DNA of 64,000 nt from Glaciibacter superstes DSM 21135. GTDB lineage: Bacteria > Actinomycetota > Actinomycetes > Actinomycetales > Microbacteriaceae. The DNA lies in contig NZ_ATWH01000001.1 of NCBI RefSeq assembly GCF_000421145.1, positions 248,001 to 312,000 of the forward strand. Reading direction: 5' to 3'. Of the stretch, positions 8,438 to 17,206 are shown piece by piece (position 1 is the stretch's first letter; every line of letters begins with the position of its first letter). Both the position numbers and the translations under genes were made by a program. The notes under the pieces were generated by a model. It was not told where the DNA came from. It saw nothing but the letters and a program-made list of their open reading frames with translations, and ran no database searches.

Positions 8438-9017
8438 CACCACACCCGTCGCTCCCGAACCGACGTGGTTCGATACAGCGGATGCCTTCCGCGCCTGGCT
8501 GCTGGAGAACGACGAATCCTCGACCGGACTCTGGGTGGCCGTCGCCAAGAAAGACTCAGGGCTGATGACCGTGACCTACGCCGAAGCCGTCGATGCGGCG
8601 CTGGAGCACGGCTGGATCGATGGCCAATCCCGCCGCATCGACGAGAAGGCCTTCATGCAGCGATTCACCCCGCGCCGCCCGCAGAGCCCCTGGTCCGTTC
8701 GCAACTGCTCCATCGTCGAGGCGAAGATCGCCGAGGGACGGATGGCCCCGAAAGGCCTCGCAGAAGTCGAGCGCGCGAAGGCCGACGGACGATGGGAGCG
8801 GGCCTACGAAGGGCCGAAGAATGCCGAGCCGCACCCCGATTTCCTGGAAGCGCTGGCGAAGAATCCCGCGGCATCCGAGTTCTACACCACCCTCAGCAGT
8901 CAGAACCGGTACGCAATCTACTACCGCGTGCAGGAGGCGAAGCGCGAGGAGACGCGCGCCCGGCGCATCGAGAAGTTCGTCGGGATGCTGGAGCGCGGCG
9001 AGACAGTACACGGCTGA
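8427..9017 (+). CDS. YdeI/OmpD-associated family protein
   Basis: This 196-residue protein shows the family signatures WFDTADAFRAWLLEN, YAEAVDAALEHGWIDGQ and FTPRRPQSPWSVRN, followed by KAFMQR/GRMAPKGLAEVERAKADGRW and the C-terminal YDYR-like IYYRVQEAKREETRARRIEKFVGML helix. YdeI-like proteins are soluble, of unknown biochemical role, with links to stress and antimicrobial-peptide survival in some bacteria. It overlaps the VOC gene by 11 bases and probably shares its promoter, placing both under possible WYL-regulator control. Confidence 0.8.
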   Translation: MPADTTPVAPEPTWFDTADAFRAWLLENDESSTGLWVAVAKKDSGLMTVTYAEAVDAALEHGWIDGQSRRIDEKAFMQRFTPRRPQSPWSVRNCSIVEAKIAEGRMAPKGLAEVERAKADGRWERAYEGPKNAEPHPDFLEALAKNPAASEFYTTLSSQNRYAIYYRVQEAKREETRARRIEKFVGMLERGETVHG

Positions 9018-9064
9018 CCAGCGACGACATCCTGCCCGAGCTGAACGCCAGATACGCTGTGAAA

Positions 9065-9949
9065 ATGGACATCGATGCCCCGGCAGCCCGATCATTCCTG
9101 GCCACGCACGGCCGGGTTCTCGACCGCCGACGACTTGAGCGGCTGCTCGGCCACGGAGGCCCCACCGAGGTGATTGCGGCACTGGGCGCGTATCGCAATC
9201 ACGACGGCGGCTACGGCTGGGGGCTCGAACCCGACCTCCGCGCATCCGAAAGCCAGCCGGCGGCTGCCATGCATGCGCTCGAGGTACTCGTCGAGGTCGC
9301 CCAGGAGGTGCCGGACATCAGCGAAGAAGCAGTGATCCTCTGCGACTGGCTCGACGACCGAACTCTTGCCGACGGCGGCCTTCCGTTCGCGCTGCCGATC
9401 GCACAAACGGCCGGTTGCGCGCCGTTCTGGGTGCAGGCAGACCCGACGGTTTCGTCGCTGCAGATGACGACGCAGGTCGTCGCGAACGCGCACATCCTCG
9501 CGCGGCACCTGCCCATGGTCGCCGAACATCCGTGGCTCGCGCCGGCGACGGCCTACTGTGTCGACGCCATCCGGCAGATCGACCACCGGCCGCACGCCTA
9601 CGAGTTGCTGTTCGCGCTGCGTTTTCTCGATGCCGCCGGCGATACGGTGACGGATGCCGAGGGCCTGGACGCGCACCTCGGCCAGTACCTGCCCGCCGAC
9701 GGTCCGCTTCCGGTCGAAGGCGGGATCGATGGAGAAGTACTGCATCCCCTCGACTTCGCGCCGGCGCCCGGTGCGGTGCGAGACCTCTTCTCGAACGACG
9801 TCATCGAGGCCGACTTCGAGCGGCTGGCACGCCTGCAGCAGGCGGACGGCGGCTGGCCGGTGGGCTTCGCGTCGGCGTCGCCCGCCGCTGCACTCGAGTG
9901 GCGCGGCTACGCGACGGTGAGTGCCGTGACCATTCTGCGGAGCCGCTGA
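9065..9949 (+). CDS. Prenyltransferase/terpene-cyclase-like alpha-alpha toroid protein
   Basis: From the ATG at 9065 the product is 294 residues. It has repeated QW-like motifs: HDGGYGWGLEPDLRASESQPAA near residue 40, ADGGLPFALP near 105 and LQQADGGWPVGFASASPAAALEW near 260. These mark an alpha/alpha-barrel of the squalene-cyclase/prenyltransferase superfamily. The catalytic DXDD motif of cyclases is not visible, so an enzymatic role is unproven. The longer upstream frame overlaps the ydeI-like gene and is a shadow. The protein has no signal peptide. It is 47 bases downstream of the previous gene, possibly in the same unit. Confidence 0.7.
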   Translation: MDIDAPAARSFLATHGRVLDRRRLERLLGHGGPTEVIAALGAYRNHDGGYGWGLEPDLRASESQPAAAMHALEVLVEVAQEVPDISEEAVILCDWLDDRTLADGGLPFALPIAQTAGCAPFWVQADPTVSSLQMTTQVVANAHILARHLPMVAEHPWLAPATAYCVDAIRQIDHRPHAYELLFALRFLDAAGDTVTDAEGLDAHLGQYLPADGPLPVEGGIDGEVLHPLDFAPAPGAVRDLFSNDVIEADFERLARLQQADGGWPVGFASASPAAALEWRGYATVSAVTILRSR

Positions 9950-9998
9950 CCGCTGCACCCTCCGCACTCCCGTCGACCGCGCTCGTCACGACCTGCGC

Positions 9999-10754
9999 TC
10001 AACACCAGCGGAAGGTGCGAACGGCCAGAAGGATCAGCACGATCGTCCACAGCGACATGGCGACGATCGGCACCAGGGGCACCGGTTGCCCGTACCAGCC
10101 CGCGGTCAGCGCCTGCGATGCAGCGCCGAGGGGAGTGAATCCGGAGATCTGCTGCAGCGGCTCCGGCATCATCGGCCCCGGCGTCCAGACACCCGCGGTG
10201 AACAGGGAGGCGAAGAACACCAGCATCCCGATGCCGTTGGCATTCTGGGCTGAACTCGCCCTCGCAGCGATCAGCGACCCCACGGCGAGCATCTGGATTG
10301 CGGCGAGCACAAATATGCCGGTGACGAGGAGGGCGGATTGAGGTGCCTGGGCGTGCAGCAGCACCATGGCCGCCAACACAGCGATGACCGCGCCGGCGAC
10401 GAGCGACAGGCCACTGATGATCACCTGCGCGAAGAGCACGCGGTGAGGTCCGACCGGTGTTGTCGCCAGGCGTCGAAGAACTCCCTTCTCGCGATAGCCG
10501 CCGATGGCGGACGGAAAGTTGGTGAGGCTCACGCTGCCGAGCGCCACGGTGAGCGCAATCGGTACGAAGAGGTCGATGGTTCGGAGGCGCGCGAAGATCG
10601 GATCATCGCCGCCGATCAGCGCATCCGTTCCTGGAATCACTAGGCCCTGCATCAACAACAGGGCCGCGGGAAAGAGCAGCGCCATGAAGATCGCGGTGGG
10701 ATTGCGGGAGAGCAGTGTTGCCTCACTTCGAGTGAGCGCGATAAGTGCCGTCAT
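9999..10754 (-). CDS. ABC-2 type transporter permease
   Basis: The product is 251 residues with six predicted membrane helices and the layout of ABC-2/DrrB-like permeases. It has a short cytoplasmic start (LTRSEATLLSRNPTAIFMALLFPAALLLM), a large first extracellular loop (GLVIPGTDALIGGDDPIF), GGYREKGVLRRLATTPV, the coupling helix common to this family, and a late NANGIGMLVFFASLFTAGVW helix pair. I chose the ATG at 10754, which overlaps the ATPase stop as ATGA, over the in-frame ATG at 10769. Together with the ATPase it forms an exporter of unknown substrate, often drugs or lipids. Confidence 0.85.
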   Translation of the reverse strand: MTALIALTRSEATLLSRNPTAIFMALLFPAALLLMQGLVIPGTDALIGGDDPIFARLRTIDLFVPIALTVALGSVSLTNFPSAIGGYREKGVLRRLATTPVGPHRVLFAQVIISGLSLVAGAVIAVLAAMVLLHAQAPQSALLVTGIFVLAAIQMLAVGSLIAARASSAQNANGIGMLVFFASLFTAGVWTPGPMMPEPLQQISGFTPLGAASQALTAGWYGQPVPLVPIVAMSLWTIVLILLAVRTFRWC

Positions 10755-11524
10755 GATGTTTTTTTCCATTCCGGGGCGTCGACAGTGCTGTCGATGATCG
10801 CCAGATAGGCGTCTTCGAGGTTCACTGGGCGTGCGTCCTGGCTGATTCCCGGTGCGCTCATCTCCGCGTGGGCGATGAGCTCGGGCGGGGTGCCGGTGGC
10901 GATGGTGCGACCCTGGTCGACAATGGCAAGCCGGTCGCAGAGTGCCTGCGCTTCATCGAGGAAGTGCGTCACAAGCACAACCGTGACACCGCGGTGACGG
11001 ATGCCGTCGATCAGTCGCCAGATGTCGCGCCGGCCCTGCGGGTCGAGACCGGTGGTCAACTCGTCCAGAACGGCGATGCGCGGGTCGCCGACGAGAGCGA
11101 GAGCGATAGACAGCCGTTGCTTCTCGCCGCCCGAGAGTGTGCCGAATGCGCTCTTTCGAAGCCGGCTCAGCCCGACGGTGTCCAACAACTCTGCCGGCTG
11201 CAGCGGTTCGGGATAGAACGACGCGAAGAGATCAATCGCCTCGCCGACACGCATGGCGTCTGGCAGTTCTGTCGACTGAAGTTGGTACCCCACCTGGCGG
11301 CGGAGATCTGCGACGTGCGTGGCCGGGTCGAGGCCGAGTACCCGAAGGTGTCCGCTGTCGGCCTTCTGCATGCCGGTCAGGCATTCCACTGTGGTGGTCT
11401 TGCCTGCTCCGTTCGGGCCGAGGATTCCGAAGATCTCGCCCTCCTCGATACTGAGATTGACGTCGTCGACGGCAATGGTTTTTGCGAAGGTCTTGCGCAG
11501 GTTGCGCGCTTCGATAATGGGCAT
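10751..11524 (-). CDS. ABC transporter ATP-binding protein
   Basis: This is a 257-residue nucleotide-binding subunit with Walker A GPNGAGKTT (about 36-44), Q-loop, signature LSGGEKQRLSIALAL (about 133), Walker B AVLDELTTGLDP (about 152-163) and switch His in VTHFLDEAQALCDRLAIVDQG. The TGLDP and C-terminal layout match DrrA/CcmA-type exporter ATPases. It is coupled to the permease by a 4-base ATGA overlap. A 94-base gap separates it from the upstream membrane-protein gene, within the same minus-strand operon. Confidence 0.9.
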   Translation of the reverse strand: MPIIEARNLRKTFAKTIAVDDVNLSIEEGEIFGILGPNGAGKTTTVECLTGMQKADSGHLRVLGLDPATHVADLRRQVGYQLQSTELPDAMRVGEAIDLFASFYPEPLQPAELLDTVGLSRLRKSAFGTLSGGEKQRLSIALALVGDPRIAVLDELTTGLDPQGRRDIWRLIDGIRHRGVTVVLVTHFLDEAQALCDRLAIVDQGRTIATGTPPELIAHAEMSAPGISQDARPVNLEDAYLAIIDSTVDAPEWKKTS

Positions 11525-11618
11525 GCTGGCGCCTTTCAGGCAGGCTGCAGCGCCTGCAGATCAATGGATAGTGGCGCGCTGTTTGTGTGGCGTCAGCGCA
11601 GCCGGGTGAGAGTGACGG

Positions 11619-12344
11619 TCAGTCGGAGGTGGTCGGCTCTGCCCGAGCGCTTCTGCGCGCCGACCAGAGCTTGAACAGCGACCAGAGCACCTGGACGCCG
11701 ATGATGATGGCCGCTCCGCTCACGACGTCGGCGGCCGCCCACTGGTCGGCACCGCTGACCTCTCCGAGCGTGATGTAGCCATACCAGAGGGTCGCAGCGA
11801 CGACGACGAGGCTGACCAGTTGGGGCGCCCAACCGCCGAGTTCCCCGGTCAACCTGGCCGGGGCGAACAGGGTCCACAGCAGAGTCACGAGCATGACCAC
11901 CACAACCCCGGCACCCATCCCCGCCATGTAGGCGGTCACCTCCGCCTGCAGATCGCGACCGACCAGCCAGAGGATGATCAGGATCAACCCGATGAGCAGC
12001 GCGAGTGCGGAGATCGCGGCCTTCAGGATCGACCAGACCACCGGCATCCGCCGGCCTCGGTCTTGCCGCTTGCGCGGGATGTGAGCCCACGCTTCAGACT
12101 CCAGGTGCCTGCGCGCGAAGATCGAGCCGCCGATGAGAACAACGGGAACCAGAATCGGCGTGACGTAGTTGTTGCTGACTGACCACAGGATCGCGGCGAG
12201 CGCGAAGAACACCGTGGGAAGGGTCAGGACCGAAAGCCACCACGTAACGACGAAGGGCCTGCGGGCCTCTGGGAGGTCGAGCGGATGCACCAGAGGCTGC
12301 GTCGCGGCATCAGGCAGGTCGACTGCCTCGCGAATGGTCTTCAT
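11619..12344 (-). CDS. Membrane protein of the ABC operon (unknown family)
   Basis: This 241-residue protein has about six hydrophobic segments (roughly 30-52, 58-76, 108-128, 135-160, 168-190, 200-220) and no recognised enzymatic motif. It is coupled to the upstream HTH gene by an ATGA overlap at 12341-12344. The basic C-terminus (KLWSARRSARAE) is probably cytoplasmic. Context suggests it belongs to the ABC exporter unit as an accessory component or its immunity-like partner. That is inference from gene order only. Confidence 0.65.
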   Translation of the reverse strand: MKTIREAVDLPDAATQPLVHPLDLPEARRPFVVTWWLSVLTLPTVFFALAAILWSVSNNYVTPILVPVVLIGGSIFARRHLESEAWAHIPRKRQDRGRRMPVVWSILKAAISALALLIGLILIILWLVGRDLQAEVTAYMAGMGAGVVVVMLVTLLWTLFAPARLTGELGGWAPQLVSLVVVAATLWYGYITLGEVSGADQWAAADVVSGAAIIIGVQVLWSLFKLWSARRSARAEPTTSD

Positions 12345-12802
12345 GATTTTCTCCAGGGAACTGTGTCTAGATAGGGGGGCTTGAGGCCGCCTCTGGCGAT
12401 CTCATACACCTTCTGGCGCGAGACACCGAGTTCGACGGCAACCGTGACCGCGCTGTACTCGTCGAGTAGCTGGTCGACGGCAACGGAGCGCACTCCGGAT
12501 GCCCTCGAATTCAGGTGGGCGGCCAGGGCACTGACCTCCGCTGCCAGTAGGGCGACGGCCAGTGGGCCGCCGAACGCGTCGGTCCAGTTCGGTTCGCCGG
12601 ATGCCGCGGCGGCGTAGAGCGCGTCGCCGCCGTCGGCGAGGACTTCTTGCAACTGGCTCGGCGCGATGTCACTGGCGACCAAGCGCTCGATCACCTCGTC
12701 GAAGCCCGGAGCGTCGGGCGAGCGGTGCTCGAGTGCACGCGTCCATTCTGCGTGGAGGCTCGGATTCACCTGCGCTCTGTCACCCCGGGGTTTACTACTC
12801 AT
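12341..12802 (-). CDS. Small HTH protein heading the ABC operon
   Basis: This is a 153-residue soluble protein. The C-terminal third holds a helix-turn-helix (SAVTVAVELGVSRQKVYEIARGG) of the kind found in MarR/XRE-like short regulators, followed by a short tail. The N-terminal 100 residues are helical and Ala-rich with no family I recognise. As first gene, overlapping the membrane protein by 4 bases, it is a candidate autoregulator of the operon. The TTTATGAGTAGT context at the start has no strong ribosome site. Confidence 0.6.
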   Translation of the reverse strand: MSSKPRGDRAQVNPSLHAEWTRALEHRSPDAPGFDEVIERLVASDIAPSQLQEVLADGGDALYAAAASGEPNWTDAFGGPLAVALLAAEVSALAAHLNSRASGVRSVAVDQLLDEYSAVTVAVELGVSRQKVYEIARGGLKPPYLDTVPWRKS

Positions 12803-12910
12803 AAATCCAGTATCTCTGCACGTTTTGCCGTTGTCAACCCCTGGGTGACAAACCTGTTCGATCTACCGCCGCACACGGCAGGGTCGCGGGTGATCCGCCC
12901 GCGAAACGCA

Positions 12911-12944
12911 ACAGGGGCACCCACCGAACGGTGGATGCCCCTGT
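12911..12944 (-). terminator. Strong hairpin terminator downstream of the DEAD-box helicase
   Basis: Arms 12911-12926 and 12929-12944 pair over 16 bases with a single mismatch, which becomes a G-U wobble in the minus-strand RNA. It lies 20 bases past the helicase stop. On the plus strand the stem is followed by TTTTT, so it would also stop antisense transcription entering the helicase gene. Confidence 0.8.
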
Positions 12945-12963
12945 TTTTCGGATTCAGCGGTTG

Positions 12964-15117
12964 CTAGATGCTGGCCAATTCAGTGACGGCCGGGCCGCCC
13001 GGTGTTGCGTTTGCGAAGCTCGCCTCGATCTCGGCGCGGCCGAGAAGTTCGTCCATGCGACGACGACGCTGCTTCGGGATGAGCGTCACGACCGTGCCCT
13101 GCTTGCCAGCGCGGCCGGTGCGGCCCGAGCGGTGCAGGTAGGTCTTGTACTCGTCTGGCGCGTCGGCCTGGATCACCAGGTCGATGTCGTCGACGTGGAT
13201 GCCGCGGGCCGCGACGTCCGTTGCCACCAGCACGTTGACGCGACCACTGGTCAGCAGACCGAGGTTGCGCGTACGACGCGACTGGTTGAGGTCGCCGTGC
13301 AGGCTGGTCGCCCGGATTCCGGCGTCTTCGAGCTGGTCGGCGAGCTGCTCGGCGAATGCACGGGTGCGGCTGAAGATCAGCGTCTTGCCCTCACGGTTCG
13401 CGAGTTGCTCGATGATGGCGCCCTTGTCGCGGTGTTCGATGAGCAGCACCCGGTGGTCGATCGTCGAAGACGCCTGGTCTTCGCCCGCAACCTCGTGCAC
13501 GCTCGGGTTGGTGAGGAACTGCTTGACCAGGGTGGCAACACCCTTGTCGAGCGTCGCAGAGAACAGCAGCCGCTGGCCACCGTCCTTGGTCTGCTTCAGG
13601 ATGCGCTGCACCGGCTCGAGGAAGCCCAGGTCGCACATGTGGTCGGCCTCGTCGAGAACGGTAATGGTGATCTCGCTGAGGTCGAGCCGGCCCTGGTCGA
13701 TGAGGTCTTCAATACGACCGGGCGTGCCGATGATGATGTCCACACCGCGCTGGAGTGCGCTGACCTGGCGGTACTGCGGAACGCCGCCGTAGATCTGGGT
13801 GGTGAACAGGCCGACGCTGCGGGCGATCGGCTGCACGGTGCGGTCGATCTGCAGCGCCAGCTCGCGGGTCGGCGCAAGGATGAGCGCGCGGGGCTTGCGG
13901 CCCTGCTGGCGATTCTTGCCACCGTCGTTCTCCATCAGCTTCTCAACGAGAGGAGCGCCGAAGGCGATGGTCTTGCCTGAACCGGTGCGGCCGCGGCCGA
14001 GTACGTCGCGACCGGCGAGCACGTCGGGAATGGTGGCAGCCTGGATCGGGAACGGGCTTGCCGCTCCGAGCAGTCCGAGTTCGCGCACGATATTGCCGCC
14101 GAGGCCGAGGTCTCCGAAGCTCACACCCTCGACGTCTTTCGCCTCGATGGCGTCGGCCTCAAGGCGCTCGAGCACAACGTCGTCTTCTGGGGTAAAGCGA
14201 CCCTTCTCTTCACGGCTCGGGTAGAACTTGCTGTCGCCGCCTTCGCTGCGCGGCGCGCGGTGGTCGCGGTCGAAGTCCGGGCGCGGAGGACGCTCGTCGG
14301 AATTGCGGCGCGGGCGATCGTTGTCGAAGTCGCGACGCGGTGCGCGATCCTGACGGTCGCCGTATGACGGACGCTCGGTGCGCTCGCCCCGATTCGGGCG
14401 GTCGCCATACGACGGGCGGTCCGTGCGCGGGGCGCGGTCATTGTAAGACGGACGCTCGCGGTTCGGGCGGTCGCTGTTCGGACGGTCGCCGTATGAGGGG
14501 CGCTCGGTGCGCGGTGCGCGGTCCTGGCGGTCTCCATACGATGGGCGATCCGTGCGGGGGGCACGGTCGCTGTACGACGGGCGTTCGCGATTCGGGCGGT
14601 CACCGTATGACGGGCGCTCGGTGCGCGGGGCACGGTCCTGGCGGTCGCCATACGACGGGCGCTCGGTGCGCTCGCCCCGATTCGGGCGGTCGTTGTTGTA
14701 TGAGGGGCGTTCGGTGCGCTGTGCACGATCACCGTAGGAGGGTCGTTCGGTGCGCTCTCCGCGGTTCGGGCGGTCTCCGTACGAGGGACGCTCTCCCCGA
14801 GCCGGACGTTCGCTGCCCTGTCCATATGCCGGGCGCTCATTGCGCTGACCAGATGCCGGACGCTCGTTGCGGTCTGCGCGGTCGCCGTATGCCGGACGCT
14901 CGTTGCGGTCACCGGCCGAGCGGCCGGCGGCGCGCGATGCACGCTCGTCGGCGTTCCAACGCTGCTTCTTCGGCGCACCTTCGTCAGCGCGGAATCCGCG
15001 GTGACCAGGGCTCTTGCTGCCGGACTTCGGCGCACCCTTACGGGGCCCGCCGGTGGCGTAGCCGGGATCGAAATTCTTGGCCGCTCTACCGGCGGCGGGC
15101 TTCTTGCTCTTGGGCAT
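12964..15117 (-). CDS. DEAD-box ATP-dependent RNA helicase with repetitive disordered N-terminus
   Basis: The product is 717 residues. Residues 1-310 are a charged Arg/Asp/Glu/Pro/Tyr region with about a dozen RPSYGDR-type units linked by NRGERTE or QDRAPRT. The helicase core follows: Q motif (PIQAATIPD), motif I GRTGSGKT, Ia APTRELALQ, Ib GTPGR, II LDEADHM, III LFSAT, IV LIFSRT and VI HRSGRTGRAG. I chose the ATG at 15117 because AGGA lies 8 bases upstream. The ATG at 15123 is too close to that site. Such helicases remodel RNA in ribosome assembly, degradation and cold growth. The RGY/D-rich tail could drive RNA binding or condensate formation. It is monocistronic with its own terminator. Confidence 0.92.
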   Translation of the reverse strand: MPKSKKPAAGRAAKNFDPGYATGGPRKGAPKSGSKSPGHRGFRADEGAPKKQRWNADERASRAAGRSAGDRNERPAYGDRADRNERPASGQRNERPAYGQGSERPARGERPSYGDRPNRGERTERPSYGDRAQRTERPSYNNDRPNRGERTERPSYGDRQDRAPRTERPSYGDRPNRERPSYSDRAPRTDRPSYGDRQDRAPRTERPSYGDRPNSDRPNRERPSYNDRAPRTDRPSYGDRPNRGERTERPSYGDRQDRAPRRDFDNDRPRRNSDERPPRPDFDRDHRAPRSEGGDSKFYPSREEKGRFTPEDDVVLERLEADAIEAKDVEGVSFGDLGLGGNIVRELGLLGAASPFPIQAATIPDVLAGRDVLGRGRTGSGKTIAFGAPLVEKLMENDGGKNRQQGRKPRALILAPTRELALQIDRTVQPIARSVGLFTTQIYGGVPQYRQVSALQRGVDIIIGTPGRIEDLIDQGRLDLSEITITVLDEADHMCDLGFLEPVQRILKQTKDGGQRLLFSATLDKGVATLVKQFLTNPSVHEVAGEDQASSTIDHRVLLIEHRDKGAIIEQLANREGKTLIFSRTRAFAEQLADQLEDAGIRATSLHGDLNQSRRTRNLGLLTSGRVNVLVATDVAARGIHVDDIDLVIQADAPDEYKTYLHRSGRTGRAGKQGTVVTLIPKQRRRRMDELLGRAEIEASFANATPGGPAVTELASI
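14340..14920 (-). repeat. Imperfect coding repeats in the helicase N-terminal region
   Basis: Units of about 24-48 bases encoding RPSYGDR plus a variable linker recur roughly twelve times with mixed order. Several units are near-identical at DNA level (for example two copies around 14505-14545 and 14615-14660), so length change by slippage or recombination is likely between strains. The variation is always in multiples of three. Confidence 0.85.
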
Positions 15118-15430
15118 AGACATATTCCTGGGTTGTATTGAGGTACATGGCAGAACAACGCCGCACAAGCGACGCAACCTGAGAACCCGGGCAGTCAATG
15201 GCCGGGACCGTTCACATACTGTGATTTTTCACCAGCAGAACTGCTGGGAAACCGGCCCACCTGACTTACAAACCCATCCGCGCACACGTGAAAACCGCGC
15301 GGTGTCAAGAGCCGACTTGTCTACGTTACCCGATGCCATGCACTTTGTCACGCGTCATCGTCCAAAACTTCGCACAATGCACGCACCGCATGCGCTCCGC
15401 GCTGGTCGGTCTCCGGAACGCCGGTGACGC
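15118..15430. other. Gene-free 313-base leader/intergenic region between ctaD and the helicase
   Basis: I see no gene here. It separates ctaD (ends 15431) from the helicase start and would hold the helicase promoter and a long 5' untranslated region. On the minus strand TTGACA occurs near 15300-15305 but without a convincing -10 at 16-18 bases. A hairpin ccagcag/ctgctgg at about 15231-15248 lies roughly 110 bases upstream of the start codon. Long structured leaders are known for cold-induced helicase genes. That is only a possibility here. Confidence 0.4.
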
Positions 15431-17131
15431 TCAGATATCAGAGCGCACCGGCAGCTCGGGCTCTCGTGCTCCCGTCTCCGGGTGATTCAACTCGAAGGCC
15501 GGCCGTTCGGAACGGATCCGGGGAATCGAGGTGAAGTTGTGCCTCGGCGGCGGACAGGACGTCGCCCATTCCAAGGAGGCGCCGTATCCCCACGGGTCGT
15601 TCACCGTCACCTTCGGCGCCCTGCGAGCGGTGATGTACACGTTCAGGAAGAACGGGATCATCGATACGCCGAGGAGCATGGCCCCGAGCGTCGAGAGCTG
15701 GTTCATCCAGGTGAATCCGTCATCGGGCGAGTACGTGGCATAACGGCGTGGCATCCCGGACACGCCGAGCCAGTGCTGCACCAGGAACGTCGTGTGGAAT
15801 CCGATGAACAATAGCCAGAAGTGCCACTTCCCGAGACTCTCATTAAGCATCTTTCCGGTCCACTTCGGCCACCAGAAGTAGAACCCGCTGAACATGGCAA
15901 ACACCACGGTGCCGAACACGACGTAGTGGAAGTGCGCCACCACAAAATAGGTATCTGTCACATGGAAGTCCAGCGGCGGCGACGCCAGGATCACCCCGGT
16001 CAGGCCCCCGAAGGTGAAAGTGACGAGGAAGCCGAGCGCCCACAGCAGCGGGGTTTCGAACGTGATCGATCCCCGCCACATGGTGCCGATCCAGTTGAAG
16101 ATCTTCACACCGGTCGGTACCGCGATCAGCATCGACATCAACGAAAAGAACGGCAGCAGCACGGAACCGGTGGCATACATGTGATGCGCCCAGACACTCA
16201 CAGACAATGCAGCGATGGCGATGGTGGCGTAAATCAGCGTCTTGTAGCCGAAGATCGGTTTTCGGCTGAAGACCGGGAACACCTCTGAAACAATGCCGAA
16301 GAACGGCAAGGCGATGATGTAGACCTCCGGATGCCCGAAGAACCAGAACAGGTGTTGCCAGAGGATCGCTCCCCCGGTCGCTGCGTCGTAGATATGCGCG
16401 TTGAAAATTCGATCGGCGGCCGCGGCGAGCAGTGCAGCGGCGAGCACCGGGAACGCCATCAGCACGAGAACCGACGTGAGCAGCGCGTTCCACGTGAAGA
16501 TCGGCATCCGGAACATGGTCATACCCGGTGCACGTAAAGTGATCACGGTTGTGATGATGTTGACCGCACCGAGAATCGTGCCGAATCCAGACAGCCCAAG
16601 GCCGACCATCCAGAGGTTGCCGCCGACCCCTGGAGAGAACGTGGTGCTGGCCAGCGGTTGATAGGCGAACCAGCCGAAGGATGCCGCGCCCTGCGGAGTC
16701 AGGAACCCGGCGACCGCGATCAGGCTGCCGAAGTTGAACAGCCAGTACGAGAAGGCGTTCAACCGCGGGAACGCCACGTCTGGCGCGCCGATCTGCAGCG
16801 GCATCAGCGCATTCGCGAACCCGAGAAAGAGTGGGGTGGCAAACATGAGGAGCATGATCGTGCCGTGCATCGTGAACAGCTGGTTGTACTGCTCCTTGGT
16901 CTGCACGATCTCGAGGCCGGGCTCGAAGAGTTGCGCACGGATAATCAGTGCCATCACCCCGCCGAGGCAGAAGTAGATGAACGACGTGATCAGGTACAGG
17001 TAGCCGATGACCTTGTGGTCGGTCGAGGTGACCCACTTGACCAGGATGTTGCCCTTACGCTGCGCATTCGGTGAGCCGAGCGGAGGAGCGGCGGGGGCCG
17101 GCGTCGGGGCCGGCGCTGTGGTGGTGCTCAT
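15431..17131 (-). CDS. ctaD: Cytochrome c oxidase subunit I (aa3-type)
   Basis: This 566-residue, twelve-helix haem-copper oxidase subunit carries the haem a ligand segment FTMHGTIM (about 88), the CuB/cross-linked Tyr motif GHPEVYI (about 270), the CuB histidines in WAHHMYATG (about 315) and the haem a/a3 pair in [11 protein letters not shown] (about 400). The K-channel and D-channel neighbourhoods look intact. It has an Ala/Pro-rich N-terminus and a long hydrophilic C-terminus, usual in Actinobacteria. No subunit II or III gene is adjacent. Instead it follows fdxA and a tiny ORF. GAGGAGGGG upstream is a strong ribosome site and lies inside that ORF. Terminal oxidase of the membrane respiratory chain, reducing O2 to water. 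Confidence 0.95.
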   Translation of the reverse strand: MSTTTAPAPTPAPAAPPLGSPNAQRKGNILVKWVTSTDHKVIGYLYLITSFIYFCLGGVMALIIRAQLFEPGLEIVQTKEQYNQLFTMHGTIMLLMFATPLFLGFANALMPLQIGAPDVAFPRLNAFSYWLFNFGSLIAVAGFLTPQGAASFGWFAYQPLASTTFSPGVGGNLWMVGLGLSGFGTILGAVNIITTVITLRAPGMTMFRMPIFTWNALLTSVLVLMAFPVLAAALLAAAADRIFNAHIYDAATGGAILWQHLFWFFGHPEVYIIALPFFGIVSEVFPVFSRKPIFGYKTLIYATIAIAALSVSVWAHHMYATGSVLLPFFSLMSMLIAVPTGVKIFNWIGTMWRGSITFETPLLWALGFLVTFTFGGLTGVILASPPLDFHVTDTYFVVAHFHYVVFGTVVFAMFSGFYFWWPKWTGKMLNESLGKWHFWLLFIGFHTTFLVQHWLGVSGMPRRYATYSPDDGFTWMNQLSTLGAMLLGVSMIPFFLNVYITARRAPKVTVNDPWGYGASLEWATSCPPPRHNFTSIPRIRSERPAFELNHPETGAREPELPVRSDI

Positions 17132-17134
17132 GGG

Positions 17135-17206
17135 TTAGCGCCCCTCCTCGATCGTCGGGGCATTCGGAACGGGTGCGACGGGACCCGCCTGGGACGTTGC
17201 GGTCAT
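17135..17206 (-). CDS. Possible 23-residue ORF coupled to fdxA and ctaD
   Basis: An ATG at 17206 overlaps the fdxA stop as ATGA and the frame runs 23 codons (MTATSQAG ... APTIEEGR) to TAA at 17135. The GAGGAGGGG ribosome site of ctaD is inside its last codons and ctaD starts 4 bases after its stop. The arrangement would couple translation from fdxA to ctaD. No homology is recognisable in so short a peptide, so it may be a leader peptide, a relic of a longer gene or chance. Confidence 0.35.
   Translation of the reverse strand: MTATSQAGPVAPVPNAPTIEEGR

Noticed and set aside
14340..14920. CRISPR array
   Set aside because: Repeats are coding, of variable length and order in multiples of three, with no spacers and no cas genes.
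15118..15430. A cold-shock RNA element or hidden gene upstream of the helicase
   Set aside because: Only one ordinary hairpin and no coherent promoter found; left as a possibility in the feature entry.
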